Positions 44,431 to 53,467 of a stretch of 64,000 nt of DNA are shown here, one piece after another; the first letter of the stretch is position 1, and each line of letters starts with the position of its first letter. The DNA is from Aureimonas sp. AU22 (GTDB taxonomy: Bacteria; Pseudomonadota; Alphaproteobacteria; Rhizobiales; Rhizobiaceae), in the NCBI RefSeq assembly GCF_001463745.1, contig NZ_BBWJ01000039.1, forward strand, positions 62,001-126,000, in the 5' to 3' direction. A program made the position numbers and the translations under genes. The notes below the pieces were generated by a model. That model did no database searches. It saw nothing but the letters and a program-made list of their open reading frames with translations, and was not told the origin of the DNA.

Positions 44431-45644
44431 CCATCGCAGCACAGGACCACGTCCAGCCGACACCTCCCTCGCCCTCGGGGTCGCGGGTGTCCGCCTCGAC
44501 GAACTGGGGACGCGTCTTCGGCCTCCGCGAGAAGGGCGTCTACTACGCCCTCCTCCTGCTGATCGCCCTGATCACGCTGGCGACCACCTACATCGGCCAG
44601 TCGAACTACCTCAGCATTCAGAACTTCTCGAACGTCGTCTACCAGTCGTCCCTCATGGCGATGATGGCCGTGGCGATGACGGTGGTCCTCATCAGCGGGA
44701 ACTTCGATCTCTCGGTCGCGTCCGTCGCGGCCCTGGCCGCCGCGGTCCTCATCGGCAACGCCGACGCCGTCGGCTTCTGGCCTGCCGCGGCCCTCGCGAT
44801 GGCGGTGGCGATGGGCATCGGCCTGATCAACGGCTCGATCGTCCAGTTCGTCGGCATCAACGCCTTCATCGTGACGCTGGGCACCATGACGGCGGTGCGG
44901 GGCCTCGTCCTGATCTACACGGACGGACGGTCGCTCTCGGTGTCGGATCCGGGCGTCATCGCGACAATGCGTGCCTTCGAGGGAGGACGTCACGAAGGCT
45001 TCTGGCTCGTCCTGGCGGGCGGGGTCGCACTGTTCGCCGCCGGTATCGTCGGGGCTCTCAGAAACAAGTCGTCGGGTCGATCCCTGCAGCCCGGCCCGGT
45101 CGGCATGACCATCGGCGGCATCGCCCTTCTTCTTCTCGCCTGGGGCTCGGGTGGGGAACTCCCGCTGCGCAATCCCGTCATCTACCTCGGCATCTTCACG
45201 GCCGTCGTCTGGTTCGTCCTCGGCTACACGATGGTGGGACGGCGCCTGTATGCGGTCGGTGGCAATTCGGAGGCATCCCGGCTCTCCGGCATCGCGGTGA
45301 CCCGGTACAAGATCATGGCCTTCGTGTTCTCAAGCGCGACCGCCGGTTTCGCCGGCATCCTGTTCGCCAGCCGACTGCGCTCGATCAACCCAGCCGGCCT
45401 CCAGGGGGCCGAACTGACCGTCATCGCCGCGGCGATCCTCGGAGGCACGTCCCTCTTCGGCGGTGCGGGCAGCGTCATCAAGACCCTGGCCGGCGCGTTG
45501 CTCCTGTTCTCCCTGACCAACGGCTTCAACATCCTGAACCTGGGAGCGAACTGGCAGGGCCTGATCGAGGGCATCGTGGTTGTCGTCGCCGCGGCGATCT
45601 ACACGGTCGGCAACAAGAAGGCGAAGTCGAAGACAGGCGGCTGA
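44427..45644 (+). CDS. Sugar ABC transporter permease (RbsC-like)
   Basis: A 405-residue inner-membrane permease of the BPD_transp_2 family. About ten helices run from VYYALLLLIALITLATTYIG to GIVVVVAAAIYTVGNKK. Family signatures are AVAMTVVLISGNFDLSVASVAAL near 80-102, VGINAFIVTLGTMTAVRGLVLI near 138, YAVGGNSEASRLSGIAV near 277 and AAILGGTSLFGGAGSV near 345. A start at 44427 is used because it overlaps the ATPase stop by four bases; the longer frame is a shadow. It forms the channel of the CUT2 transporter. Confidence 0.92.
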   Translation: MTIAAQDHVQPTPPSPSGSRVSASTNWGRVFGLREKGVYYALLLLIALITLATTYIGQSNYLSIQNFSNVVYQSSLMAMMAVAMTVVLISGNFDLSVASVAALAAAVLIGNADAVGFWPAAALAMAVAMGIGLINGSIVQFVGINAFIVTLGTMTAVRGLVLIYTDGRSLSVSDPGVIATMRAFEGGRHEGFWLVLAGGVALFAAGIVGALRNKSSGRSLQPGPVGMTIGGIALLLLAWGSGGELPLRNPVIYLGIFTAVVWFVLGYTMVGRRLYAVGGNSEASRLSGIAVTRYKIMAFVFSSATAGFAGILFASRLRSINPAGLQGAELTVIAAAILGGTSLFGGAGSVIKTLAGALLLFSLTNGFNILNLGANWQGLIEGIVVVVAAAIYTVGNKKAKSKTGG

Positions 45645-45738
45645 TCCCCTTCCCAGGTCGACCGCATCGTCGCTCGGCGCCGCATCGAGATTCGGGCGGC
45701 CCCCACATTCCACTCATATCCGCACGTAGAGAGTTCCC

Positions 45739-46515
45739 ATGAGCACGACCGCCGCCATCGACTACACGGGTAAGGTCGCCTTCGTGACCGGTGCCGGCAG
45801 CGGCATCGGCCGGGCGACGGCCATCGCCTTCGCCAAGGCAGGCGCCTCGGTCGCCGCCGTCGACATCGGCGAGAAGGGTCTCGCGGAGACCGTGGCCCAG
45901 ATCGAGGGAATGGGTGGCAAGGCCCTCACTCTGGTCTGCGACGTGACCCAGGGGGCTGACGTGAAGGCGGCACTCGACAGGACCGTCGAGACGTTCGGTC
46001 GCCTGGACGCCGCGTTTAACAACGCGGGTATCGAGCAGCCGGCGCAGCCTATGGCAGACCTGTCCGAGGAAGTCTGGGACCGCGTCATCGCGGTGAACCT
46101 CAAGAGCGTCTTCCTCTGCATGAAGTACCAGATCGAGATCATGCTTCGGCAGGGAAGCGGAGCGATCGTCAACACGTCGTCCGGCGCGGGTGTCCTCGCG
46201 ATCCGCGGCCAGTCGAGCTACTGCGCATCCAAGTTCGGCGTCGTGGCGACGAGCAAGGTCGCGGCGCTCGAATACGCCGACAAGGGTATTCGCGTGAATG
46301 CGATCTGTCCGGGCATTATCGATACGCCGATGATCGCACGCTACACCGGGGATACAGACGAGGGTCGTGCCCGTATCATCTCGCAGGAGCCGGTCGGGCG
46401 CATGGGGCGACCGGAGGAGATCGCCGGGACCGTCCTCTGGCTCTGCTCGGATGCCGGCGGCTTCGTCACAGGGCACGCCATGGTCGTCGATGGCGGTCAG
46501 ACGGCGGGCATCTGA
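45739..46515 (+). CDS. SDR-family oxidoreductase
   Basis: A 258-residue classical SDR. Motifs: VAFVTGAGSGIGRATAIAFA near residues 12-31, DIGEKGLAE, FNNAGIEQPA, the Ser in VNTSSGAGVL, YCASKFGVVA with Tyr/Lys, the ICPGIIDTPM loop and a C-terminal VDGGQTAGI. It lies 94 bp after the sugar permease, so it probably oxidises the imported sugar or polyol. The C-terminus is close to that of the SDR at 9996 (DGGQTACL), which hints at related substrates. Confidence 0.9.
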   Translation: MSTTAAIDYTGKVAFVTGAGSGIGRATAIAFAKAGASVAAVDIGEKGLAETVAQIEGMGGKALTLVCDVTQGADVKAALDRTVETFGRLDAAFNNAGIEQPAQPMADLSEEVWDRVIAVNLKSVFLCMKYQIEIMLRQGSGAIVNTSSGAGVLAIRGQSSYCASKFGVVATSKVAALEYADKGIRVNAICPGIIDTPMIARYTGDTDEGRARIISQEPVGRMGRPEEIAGTVLWLCSDAGGFVTGHAMVVDGGQTAGI

Positions 46516-46748
46516 GAGCTTGGACGACGACTGACTCGTTGGCGGGATCGGCGCGGGCGCGGTCCTGCGTCGCCCGGTTTCGGTCGGACATCGTCGAACA
46601 CCGGTCCTTGAGCCGGTGCATGTTTCGACCAGATATTGATAGAGGCGCGCCGCCAGAGCCGAGGAAACGTTCGCCCGTTCCGATCCTGCGAGAGACACAG
46701 GGCGTATCGGCTCCCTGGATGGATTCGGTCCCGCGTCGACGAGGGATC

Positions 46749-47969
46749 ATGACCAGGAACGATGTCCGCTTCGACCTTTCGCCGTTTCTGATCCACTTCT
46801 TTCGCAAGGTCAGGTACGAAGACGCGGACATGACCTTCTACCCGGACGACTGGGGGCCGGGGGCGATTACCGAGGACGATCACGTCCCTCCATTCTTCCT
46901 GCTTCGCAACGCGATCCGGTTGAATAGGCTTTGGGCGACCTGGTCCCAACGCAAGGGGAAGAGGACGATCCACGGCCCCGATCCGGCCGTCTGCTTCACG
47001 GACATGCCCATCGCGGCATTCATCGAAGCCGGCGAGGCCAGAGCTGCCAAGGATGAGGCGATGAGTCCGATCGCCCTCGTGCTGCCGAAAGCCGAACTCC
47101 TGGCAGCCGGAGCCATTCCTGCGATCTACGGTCGATCCGGAACGCGTTCCGGCCCGAGGACCGGTCGGGACGGCCGTCGCACGTTCCCAGAAGCCGAACT
47201 TCCGCCTATCGAGCAGTTTCGCTACGTGACGCTCTCCGCGGACGGTAGGATCGACTGGACCCACGAGCGCGAGTGGCGCTGGCCGTTCCGCGGAACCTTT
47301 CCCGAACAGGATGGCATCCCCTCTCCCGACGGGCGTGCGCTCCCTGGTCTCGATCTGGAGTTCGAAGGAAAGGGCGTGATCGTACAGTCGCGTTCTCAGG
47401 CCGAGCGGGTGAGACACGACATTCTGGTCCAGCACGATCGCGGTACGCGAGGCAGTTATCGGTTCGTGATCGTTCGCGACGACATTCCGTCGATGACGCA
47501 CCTACGGGAGCCCGACGGTGTACAGGAGGCGCTTCGGGCTGCCGCGATGGACCTGTCGGATCTGCTGTCGATGCAGAGGTCACGACGAAACCGACTGATC
47601 TCCGCTTTCGGACAGGCGATCGATGGAGTGGATGCCACCAGGCTGCCGAATACCGGCCGGCAGGATGGCGGTTGCTGGCTGTGGCTGACGGATATCGCTC
47701 ATGAAATGACCCGAGCACTCGTGTCCGGGAACATGGTTCATGTCGATCAGGAGGGACGATACCTGATCGACACCCAGATCGGGCGCCGCCTTTCGCTTGC
47801 CCGACGCGAGGAGCTGACCCGAAGATTGGCCGACGTCCTCCTGGAGCGTCACGAACTGAGGGCGACGTACCATTCGGTACAAGGGTCCTGCGATCCGGAT
47901 GCAATGCCCAATTACTCCAAACCTCCGCTCCACGATCGAAAAATCTACAACTACGCCACGGACGGATGA
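46749..47969 (+). CDS. AbiGi/DUF4427-like protein (putative abortive-infection type)
   Basis: A 406-residue protein. The first 130 residues (FDLSPFLIHFFRKVRY, DRLWATW-like helix, AVCFTDMPIAAFIEAGEAR) have the pattern of AbiGi/DUF2971-type proteins, in which a phage-resistance or ART-like fold ends with CFTE.P. The middle has IDWTHEREWRWPF, and the C-terminal 150 residues are helical (RLSLARREELTRRLADVLLERH). The start ATG at 46749 is chosen for the GAGGG 3-4 bases upstream. It is convergent with hipB and next to the hipA-hipB pair, which supports a defence or toxin context. The family call is tentative. Confidence 0.55.
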   Translation: MTRNDVRFDLSPFLIHFFRKVRYEDADMTFYPDDWGPGAITEDDHVPPFFLLRNAIRLNRLWATWSQRKGKRTIHGPDPAVCFTDMPIAAFIEAGEARAAKDEAMSPIALVLPKAELLAAGAIPAIYGRSGTRSGPRTGRDGRRTFPEAELPPIEQFRYVTLSADGRIDWTHEREWRWPFRGTFPEQDGIPSPDGRALPGLDLEFEGKGVIVQSRSQAERVRHDILVQHDRGTRGSYRFVIVRDDIPSMTHLREPDGVQEALRAAAMDLSDLLSMQRSRRNRLISAFGQAIDGVDATRLPNTGRQDGGCWLWLTDIAHEMTRALVSGNMVHVDQEGRYLIDTQIGRRLSLARREELTRRLADVLLERHELRATYHSVQGSCDPDAMPNYSKPPLHDRKIYNYATDG

Positions 47970-48077
47970 TGCGTGGCTCATCGCAGCTTCCTCGTCTCGT
48001 ACGCTGGCTCTCGGATTCCGTGCCTGCACGCCTCCAAGCATGACTTCCCCTTCGTCGGGCGCTTACCTCGCCAAGCG

Positions 48078-48401
48078 TCAGGGTCGTGTTTCGGTATCCA
48101 TTGGCCCTGCACTCCGCTCCTCCCCCAGGTCCGGCAGAATGAGCCCGACCTGGAAGCCGAAGATGCGCCCGATCCTCTTGATCGTCTCCAGCGTCGGGTT
48201 GCCGGCGCCGCTCTCGATCTCCGATAGCTGGCGCCGGGTAAGACCCGTCAGGGCCGCGAAGCGATCCTGCGTCATGCCGAGCGAACGCCGGATCTCCGGT
48301 AGGTCCTCCGGGAACCTCAGGTTCCCTTTCCTCGCTCGATCCGCGATCCCACGGCGCAGGACGCGGATCTCGTCCGGAGTGGGCGGTTTCCATCGCGCCA
48401 T
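48078..48401 (-). CDS. hipB: HipB-like XRE-family antitoxin/regulator
   Basis: A 107-residue protein with an XRE/Cro helix-turn-helix: LPEIRRSLGMTQDRFAALTG, then TRRQLSEIESGAGNPTLET near residues 33-70. It would bind the operators upstream of hipA and neutralise HipA. The order is unusual: it is downstream of hipA, whereas hipBA operons normally begin with hipB. Its ATG overlaps the hipA stop by one base. The N-terminal 30 residues (ARWKPPTPDEIRVLRR) extend beyond a minimal HTH protein. Confidence 0.8.
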   Translation of the reverse strand: MARWKPPTPDEIRVLRRGIADRARKGNLRFPEDLPEIRRSLGMTQDRFAALTGLTRRQLSEIESGAGNPTLETIKRIGRIFGFQVGLILPDLGEERSAGPMDTETRP

Positions 48402-49756
48402 CAGGGACGTGGCCCCACATGGACCGGCTTCTCCGGTGCGGCCTCCTCGGGACCTAGGATTCCGGCCACGATCTCCTCGCAGTTGGCGAGCGCCCGTCGC
48501 TGCACCATGTCGGGCAGTCCGTAGTCTCCCACCCAGCGGGGAACATCGGCCAGCCGCTCGGCGAAGGCGCGGATCTCCCCCATCAGGTCCTCCGGATCGA
48601 CCCCGAGGGGAGCAAGCGCGTCGCAGACGATCTCCCAGTCAGGAGAGTATTCACCGCCGCTGGCCCGCATGCATTCCCACTTGGTTGATCGCATGATGGT
48701 CTGACGGGACAGCTTCATGGGCGCGAAGTCGAACAGCGGGGACAGACGCACCGTCCCGTCTGCCTTCTTGGTGATCGCGGTGTTGCGCCCGTGATTGTCC
48801 GAGTTGCCCATCGCAAGGTTTGCGACATCACGCAGGACATATTCCACGACGTCGTCACGTGGGGAGGTAGAGACCTCGACGAGGCGACGCAGGTAGTTCT
48901 CGTGTGTGTCCGTCCAACCGAACTCGCTGACGCCGAGGGCGGAGACCATGCTTTCCTGGCCGTGACGTTCGACCCGTCCGTTCATGGTCGTCCTGTCGAA
49001 ACGTGGGATAACCGCGACGCCCGGCGCGTACGTGGATGGACGATGGACGTTCAGTCCCAGATCATGAGCGATGTGCGAGTAGGCGACCTCGGCCTCCAGG
49101 ATCGCGGCATCCTCCTCGTTCGGCTCACGTTGGAGTTTCACGATGACATGCTCGACCGCCTCGTCGTCGGTGACGAACGGATCCGGATAGAAGAGCCCGT
49201 CCGAGGACAACGTCATCGCCACCTTCGGCCACTCACCCTGGAGACCGCTCGATCCGGAAGCGAGCATGGCGTGACGGTTCACGACCTCCATGAAGCGGTC
49301 GGTTCGACCCAGTATCTCCTCGAGTTCGACGCCGATCGGATCGAAACCGTCCAGCCGGCGGCGTTCCTCTTCCCAGGCCTCCTTGATCCTGATGTTTCCG
49401 ATCGTGGATCCCCCTGCCCTGACGAGCAGCGGCAGGTCCGAGGAACGACTGTGCTCGTCGAGGTTCAGATCGCGGAGAAGCGCCCTGCGAGCGTGACCCT
49501 GAGGCATCAGATCCAGGAGGAACGCGGGCCAGCGCCGTAGCTGGTAATCGGCGAAGTCGACCGGGAAGTTGACGGACAGGGCCCGCCTATCGGTCACGGC
49601 GATGCCCTGGGCCATCTCGGACGCGGTCGTCTCCACGACGTAGTCCATCTCGTAGGACAGATGCGCACTACCTTCGAACCCACGCCGGGGCTCGTCGAAG
49701 ACGATTGTTGCAGCGTCCAACCACCGCTGGTCGTGCCAGATCTGAAACGTAAGCAT
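48401..49756 (-). CDS. hipA: HipA-like serine/threonine kinase toxin
   Basis: A 451-residue HipA family kinase. Seen: an N-terminal beta region, the glycine loop area LVRAGGSTIGNIRIKEA near 113-129, KVAMTLSSDG near 178 and VIVKLQREPNEEDAAILEAE near 203. The catalytic loop NLAMGNSDNHGRNTAI near 309-324 carries Asp and Asn, and the metal-binding Asp is in PLFDFAPMKLS near 338. HipA phosphorylates aminoacyl-tRNA synthetases and induces dormancy. The first codon overlaps operator 1. Toxin before antitoxin is atypical and could be a regulatory variant. Confidence 0.85.
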   Translation of the reverse strand: MLTFQIWHDQRWLDAATIVFDEPRRGFEGSAHLSYEMDYVVETTASEMAQGIAVTDRRALSVNFPVDFADYQLRRWPAFLLDLMPQGHARRALLRDLNLDEHSRSSDLPLLVRAGGSTIGNIRIKEAWEEERRRLDGFDPIGVELEEILGRTDRFMEVVNRHAMLASGSSGLQGEWPKVAMTLSSDGLFYPDPFVTDDEAVEHVIVKLQREPNEEDAAILEAEVAYSHIAHDLGLNVHRPSTYAPGVAVIPRFDRTTMNGRVERHGQESMVSALGVSEFGWTDTHENYLRRLVEVSTSPRDDVVEYVLRDVANLAMGNSDNHGRNTAITKKADGTVRLSPLFDFAPMKLSRQTIMRSTKWECMRASGGEYSPDWEIVCDALAPLGVDPEDLMGEIRAFAERLADVPRWVGDYGLPDMVQRRALANCEEIVAGILGPEEAAPEKPVHVGPRP

Positions 49757-49780
49757 ATGACCCTCTATGATGGGTCATAT
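49755..49780. promoter_or_regulatory. hip operator O1
   Basis: ATATGACCC-N8-GGGTCATAT, perfect 9-bp arms. It begins inside the hipA start codon, so a bound HipB-type repressor would block translation initiation DNA and transcription start alike. Confidence 0.75.
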
Positions 49781-49798
49781 AACGCCGCCCTGAGTGAC

Positions 49799-49824
49799 TA
49801 TCAACCCATCTCAGTGGGTCATAT
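49799..49824. promoter_or_regulatory. hip operator O2
   Basis: A second copy with the same 8-base spacing: an imperfect left half TATCAACCC and a perfect right half GGGTCATAT. It is centred 44 bp from O1, about four helical turns. The following 49831-50075 shows no gene or element. Confidence 0.65.
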
Positions 49825-50075
49825 CTGAGCCGGAGCCGCTCTGGCGCCAAGAAGTGCCGCTTCCACGCCGGGGGCCAGGACCGGTCAGTAGGCTCGAAAC
49901 TCACTAGATACCCGTCCTGCTCAAGGTCGGTATCGATGGCCATCGCAAGGGAGGTCGTGGCCTCTCGGAATCGTCGCGATACGCTGCCGCCAAGAGCACC
50001 GTCACCCTCCCACCAACCGCTTGAACCAGGCAACGGATCGGCTCGTGGCACGAGAACGATGATCCGAGTACCGCC

Positions 50076-51482
50076 TCAGGACGGCGGAAGGGCGGAAGGA
50101 ATGGCCAATCGGCGGACCAGGCAGGTCGCATCCTCGATCCGGTCCAGTTCGCCGACCAACCCTATCGTGTCCGAGAGGGCCTCCGGAGATATCCGGGCGA
50201 AGGCGACGGACCCGCATTCCGTGAACTTGGTCGCGATGTCGTCCCAGCTCATGGGATTATCGCCGTTCCCTGGAACATGGTGCCCCTCGACGAGCCAGCG
50301 CCGTCCGTCGCGGGTCAGGATCTCGACGCGGCCGGGAGGCATCTCGAGCTTCCAGTCGAGACTGGGATCGGAGACGAGTGTCATCTTCCGTCCGATGGCG
50401 AGCACGACCTCGTCACGCAGGCCGGCTTCCGAGAAGTCGGAGACGCTCATGCCGCGCCGGGCGATCGCCACCGAGACCAGGAACGGTAGACTGAACTTGG
50501 CGTCGGCTAGGGTGGCGGGGGCACGTCGCTCGTCGAGCGGCTGGCACATCAGGTCGTGGTAGTCGCCGACGTGCAGCCGGATCTCCTGGATGTCGTCAAG
50601 CCGCAGGTCGTTCTCCTGGACGATGTCGATGGCGGCCTTCATGTGGCTGTGGGCCGTGCCGACGCAGGGCCAACGCTTGTACAGCGTGCCGCTCCCGAGA
50701 AACGCCCGGCCGAGGCCGTCCAGGATTCCCGCCCGGTCGTAGCCTCCGCCGAAGTAGGTGTTCATGAATCCGTACCGACCCTCGAAGGCGCGATCGATGC
50801 CCGTGACCCCCTTCTCGGCCATCATCGCGGCGAGGACCGCGCCCTTCGCCGAGAAGCCCGCGTACATTCCCCGAAGGTCGCTCCCTCGGCCGGCGACCAT
50901 CTCCATCACGCCGCTCGACTGCATCGTCGCGATCCCCATCGCGTGTGCGATCCTGGATGCCGAAAGGCCCATCACGCGCCCCGCGGAAGCCGTCGCCGCG
51001 AAGACGGCCAGAACGGTGGAGAGGTTCCAGTCCTTCTTCCACTCGACGTTGCAGCGAAGCCGACCGAAGATGTCCTGGCCCGCCGCCACCGCCGCGATCA
51101 GCTCCTTTCCCGTCACACCACCCTGCCGCTCGGCGACGGCGAAGACGGCAGGCACGATGGAGCTGGCGCAGTGCTGCCCCCACGGCGTCTGATCGTCGTA
51201 GTCGAGGCAGTGGGCCAAGGCACCGTTCGCCATCGCCGCCATCAACGCAGGGGCGCGGCCTCCGAAGCCGAGCACGGTGCAGTCGGGCCGCCCTCCACTC
51301 TCGGCGACGATCTCCATGACGCCGCGGACCGCCGGTTCCATGCCGCTCGCGGCCAGGATCACGCCGAGCGTGTCCAGGATGCTCTTCCTCGCCGCCGACC
51401 GTGCCTCCTCCGGCAGATCCTCGTACCGCAGGTCCGCGGCATGGGAGGCGAGGATGTGGACGAGGTCGCGGTCCGCTGACAT
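50076..51482 (-). CDS. MmgE/PrpD family protein (dehydratase-like)
   Basis: A 468-residue MmgE/PrpD protein, a clear paralogue of the one at 7608-8990. Shared elements are AAR-KSILDTLGVILAASGMEPAVR, the signature ANGALAHCLDYDDQTPWGQHCASSIVP, VAAGQDIFGRLRCNVEWKKDWNLS and YKRWPCVGTAHSHMKAAIDI, broken here for length. The start at 51482 is chosen because AAGGA lies 8 bases upstream. It is divergent from an SDR/SMP-30/ALDH operon with box D between. The repeated pairing with SDR and SMP-30 suggests a conserved pathway step; a dehydratase role is inferred. Confidence 0.9.
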   Translation of the reverse strand: MSADRDLVHILASHAADLRYEDLPEEARSAARKSILDTLGVILAASGMEPAVRGVMEIVAESGGRPDCTVLGFGGRAPALMAAMANGALAHCLDYDDQTPWGQHCASSIVPAVFAVAERQGGVTGKELIAAVAAGQDIFGRLRCNVEWKKDWNLSTVLAVFAATASAGRVMGLSASRIAHAMGIATMQSSGVMEMVAGRGSDLRGMYAGFSAKGAVLAAMMAEKGVTGIDRAFEGRYGFMNTYFGGGYDRAGILDGLGRAFLGSGTLYKRWPCVGTAHSHMKAAIDIVQENDLRLDDIQEIRLHVGDYHDLMCQPLDERRAPATLADAKFSLPFLVSVAIARRGMSVSDFSEAGLRDEVVLAIGRKMTLVSDPSLDWKLEMPPGRVEILTRDGRRWLVEGHHVPGNGDNPMSWDDIATKFTECGSVAFARISPEALSDTIGLVGELDRIEDATCLVRRLAIPSALPPS

Positions 51483-51611
51483 GGCGGGATCCTTCTCGAA
51501 GACGCCGGCGGGGCGGCGCGATCTGGGGAAGAGGGTCCGAATGGAGTTACCCATTCGCCGGCCGAGGCGGAACCCCGATGTCCCCTTCCCTCCCGCGCTT
51601 CCGCCCTGCCC

Positions 51612-51628
51612 TATAGCGCACCATTATA
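51612..51628. promoter_or_regulatory. ATAA-N7-TTAT LysR-type box, site D (one mismatch)
   Basis: TATAG-CGCACCA-TTATA; on the minus strand this is GCGG-TATAA-N7-CTATA. One position departs from the palindrome. It lies 130 bp before the MmgE/PrpD gene (minus) and 87 bp before the SDR gene (plus). Confidence 0.55.
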
Positions 51629-51714
51629 CCGCTCGGGCGTCCCGCAGCTTTCCCGGTTTCCTTCCCCGCGTCGAGATGGAATTTTCAGCCCGAGATCGAA
51701 TGCGGGAGACTCTC

Positions 51715-52458
51715 ATGGGACAGTTGAGCGGCAGGACGGCCCTCATCACCGGCGCGCTGGGCACGATCGGCGAGGCGCTCGTGGCGCGCTTCCACGAGGA
51801 AGGTGCCCAGGTGATCGCATCGGACCGCCCTGGGCTCGATCGGCATGACGACCATGCCGGCAAGCTTCCGGCGGGCGTCCGGTACTTCGGGTGCGACCTG
51901 AACGATCTGGCAGGTGCGGAGACGGCGGTGCAGGCCCTGGCGAACGAGGTCGGTGGCATCGACGTGCTCGTCAACAACGCCGCCTTCGTCGTCAACAAGC
52001 CCCACGAGGAGTTCTCGATCGAGGACTACGAGAAGGAGATCCGCATCAACTCGTCGGCGGCGTTCGTGCTCTCCCGAGCATGCGCGGAGCACATGAAGCG
52101 GAAGAAGGCCGGCAAGATCGTCAACATGACGTCCCTGACCCTCACCGGTCACTGGGACGGCTTCGTTCCCTACGTTGCATCGAAGGGTGCGATGTACGGC
52201 CTCGTCAAATCGATGGCACGCGAACTCGGACGGCACGGTATCAACGTCAACGGCATCTCGCCGGGCGCGGTTCTCTCCGACGCCGAGGGACGGCACTTCG
52301 GAGCACGGCGCCAGCAGTACCACGACTGGATCATGGAGCGTCAGAGCCTGAAGCGCCGGATCGAGCCGGTCGACATCGCCAACCTGGCGGTCTTCCTCTC
52401 GTCCTCCCAGGCCGACCTGATCAGCGGACAGAATGTCCACTGCGACGGCGGCTGGTAG
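51715..52458 (+). CDS. SDR-family oxidoreductase
   Basis: A 247-residue SDR. Motifs: RTALITGALGTIGEALVARF near residues 6-25, in which the usual GxxxGIG is GALGTIG, VLVNNAAFVVN, VNMTSLTLTGHWDG with Thr/Ser in the catalytic region, YVASKGAMYG with Tyr/Lys, and a C-terminal CDGGW. GGGAG lies 6 bases before the ATG. It is followed 29 bp later by SMP-30 and then ALDH on the same strand, and probably makes the lactone that SMP-30 opens. Confidence 0.9.
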   Translation: MGQLSGRTALITGALGTIGEALVARFHEEGAQVIASDRPGLDRHDDHAGKLPAGVRYFGCDLNDLAGAETAVQALANEVGGIDVLVNNAAFVVNKPHEEFSIEDYEKEIRINSSAAFVLSRACAEHMKRKKAGKIVNMTSLTLTGHWDGFVPYVASKGAMYGLVKSMARELGRHGINVNGISPGAVLSDAEGRHFGARRQQYHDWIMERQSLKRRIEPVDIANLAVFLSSSQADLISGQNVHCDGGW

Positions 52459-52487
52459 GCCGCGACAGGATCGGCTGGGAGGCTGGA

Positions 52488-53342
52488 ATGCAGACCCTGA
52501 CACCGGCGAGGTTCGCCGACGGCTTCATGTTCCTGGAGGCACCCAAGTGGCGGGACGGACGTCTCTTCGTCTCCGACGTCTTCGCGCACGAGATCTGCAT
52601 CCTGTCCGACCATGGGGTGGTCGAACGGCGCATCCCGGTGCCGACCCGGCCATCGGGCCTGGGCTTCCTGTCCGACGGAACGCTGATCGTCGCCTCGGCG
52701 AAGGACTGCAGACTGCTCCGCCTGGACGGTGACGAACTCGCCGAGCATGCGGACCTCTCGGACGTCGCGAACGGCTGGCTGAACGACTTCGCCATCGACC
52801 GTCACGACCGCATCTACGTCGGCGACTTCGGATACGATTTCGTGGCCGGCGATCCGCGCAGGACGACCTCCCTTCACCGCGTGGACCCGGACGGCACGAT
52901 CGAAGCCGTGGCCCACGAAGTCGATTTTCCCAACGGCTCGACGATCGTCGACGATGGACGGACGCTGGTCGTCGCTGAGACGTGGGAGGCTCGCATCGCC
53001 GCCTTCGATCTGGACGGATCCGGCAGGCTGGCCAACCGCCGGCTGTTCGCGGACCTCGATGGCCGGCAGCCGGACGGTCTGTGCGCCGATCGGGACGGCG
53101 CGCTCTGGGTCGGGATCTACAACACCGGCGAGTTCGTGAGAGTGATCGACGGCGGCGAGATAACCCATCGGATCAAGATCGACGGTTCCGGGATCTCCTG
53201 CACCCTAGGCGGACCGGATCGACGCACGCTCTTCATGACCGCTTTCCTCGGGACGGACGAGGACATGTCCGCGGGAAAGCGAAACAGCGCGATCCTTACT
53301 GCACACGTGGATGTCCCAGGACCATCCGACACGGTGCCCTGA
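52488..53342 (+). CDS. SMP-30/gluconolactonase family protein
   Basis: A 284-residue beta-propeller lactonase. Metal-ligand patterns: the Glu in FMFLEAPKWRDGRLFVSD near residue 17, NGWLNDFAIDRHDRIYVGDFG near 88-108 (Asn/Asp), and PDGLCADRDGALWVGIYN near 194 (Asp). GGGAGG precedes the ATG. It is a second, diverged copy relative to the protein at 9047. Lying between an SDR and an ALDH, it probably hydrolyses the lactone of a sugar acid. Confidence 0.9.
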   Translation: MQTLTPARFADGFMFLEAPKWRDGRLFVSDVFAHEICILSDHGVVERRIPVPTRPSGLGFLSDGTLIVASAKDCRLLRLDGDELAEHADLSDVANGWLNDFAIDRHDRIYVGDFGYDFVAGDPRRTTSLHRVDPDGTIEAVAHEVDFPNGSTIVDDGRTLVVAETWEARIAAFDLDGSGRLANRRLFADLDGRQPDGLCADRDGALWVGIYNTGEFVRVIDGGEITHRIKIDGSGISCTLGGPDRRTLFMTAFLGTDEDMSAGKRNSAILTAHVDVPGPSDTVP

Positions 53343-53467
53343 TCCCGAAGGACTGCGCGACCGTCGGCGACGAAGGCACCGCTCCCGAAACGCCGACCGC
53401 GACGGACCGATGTCCCAACGATGAAATGCAAGGCTGCCTCGCAGGCGGCCAACCGAAAGAGACCGAC

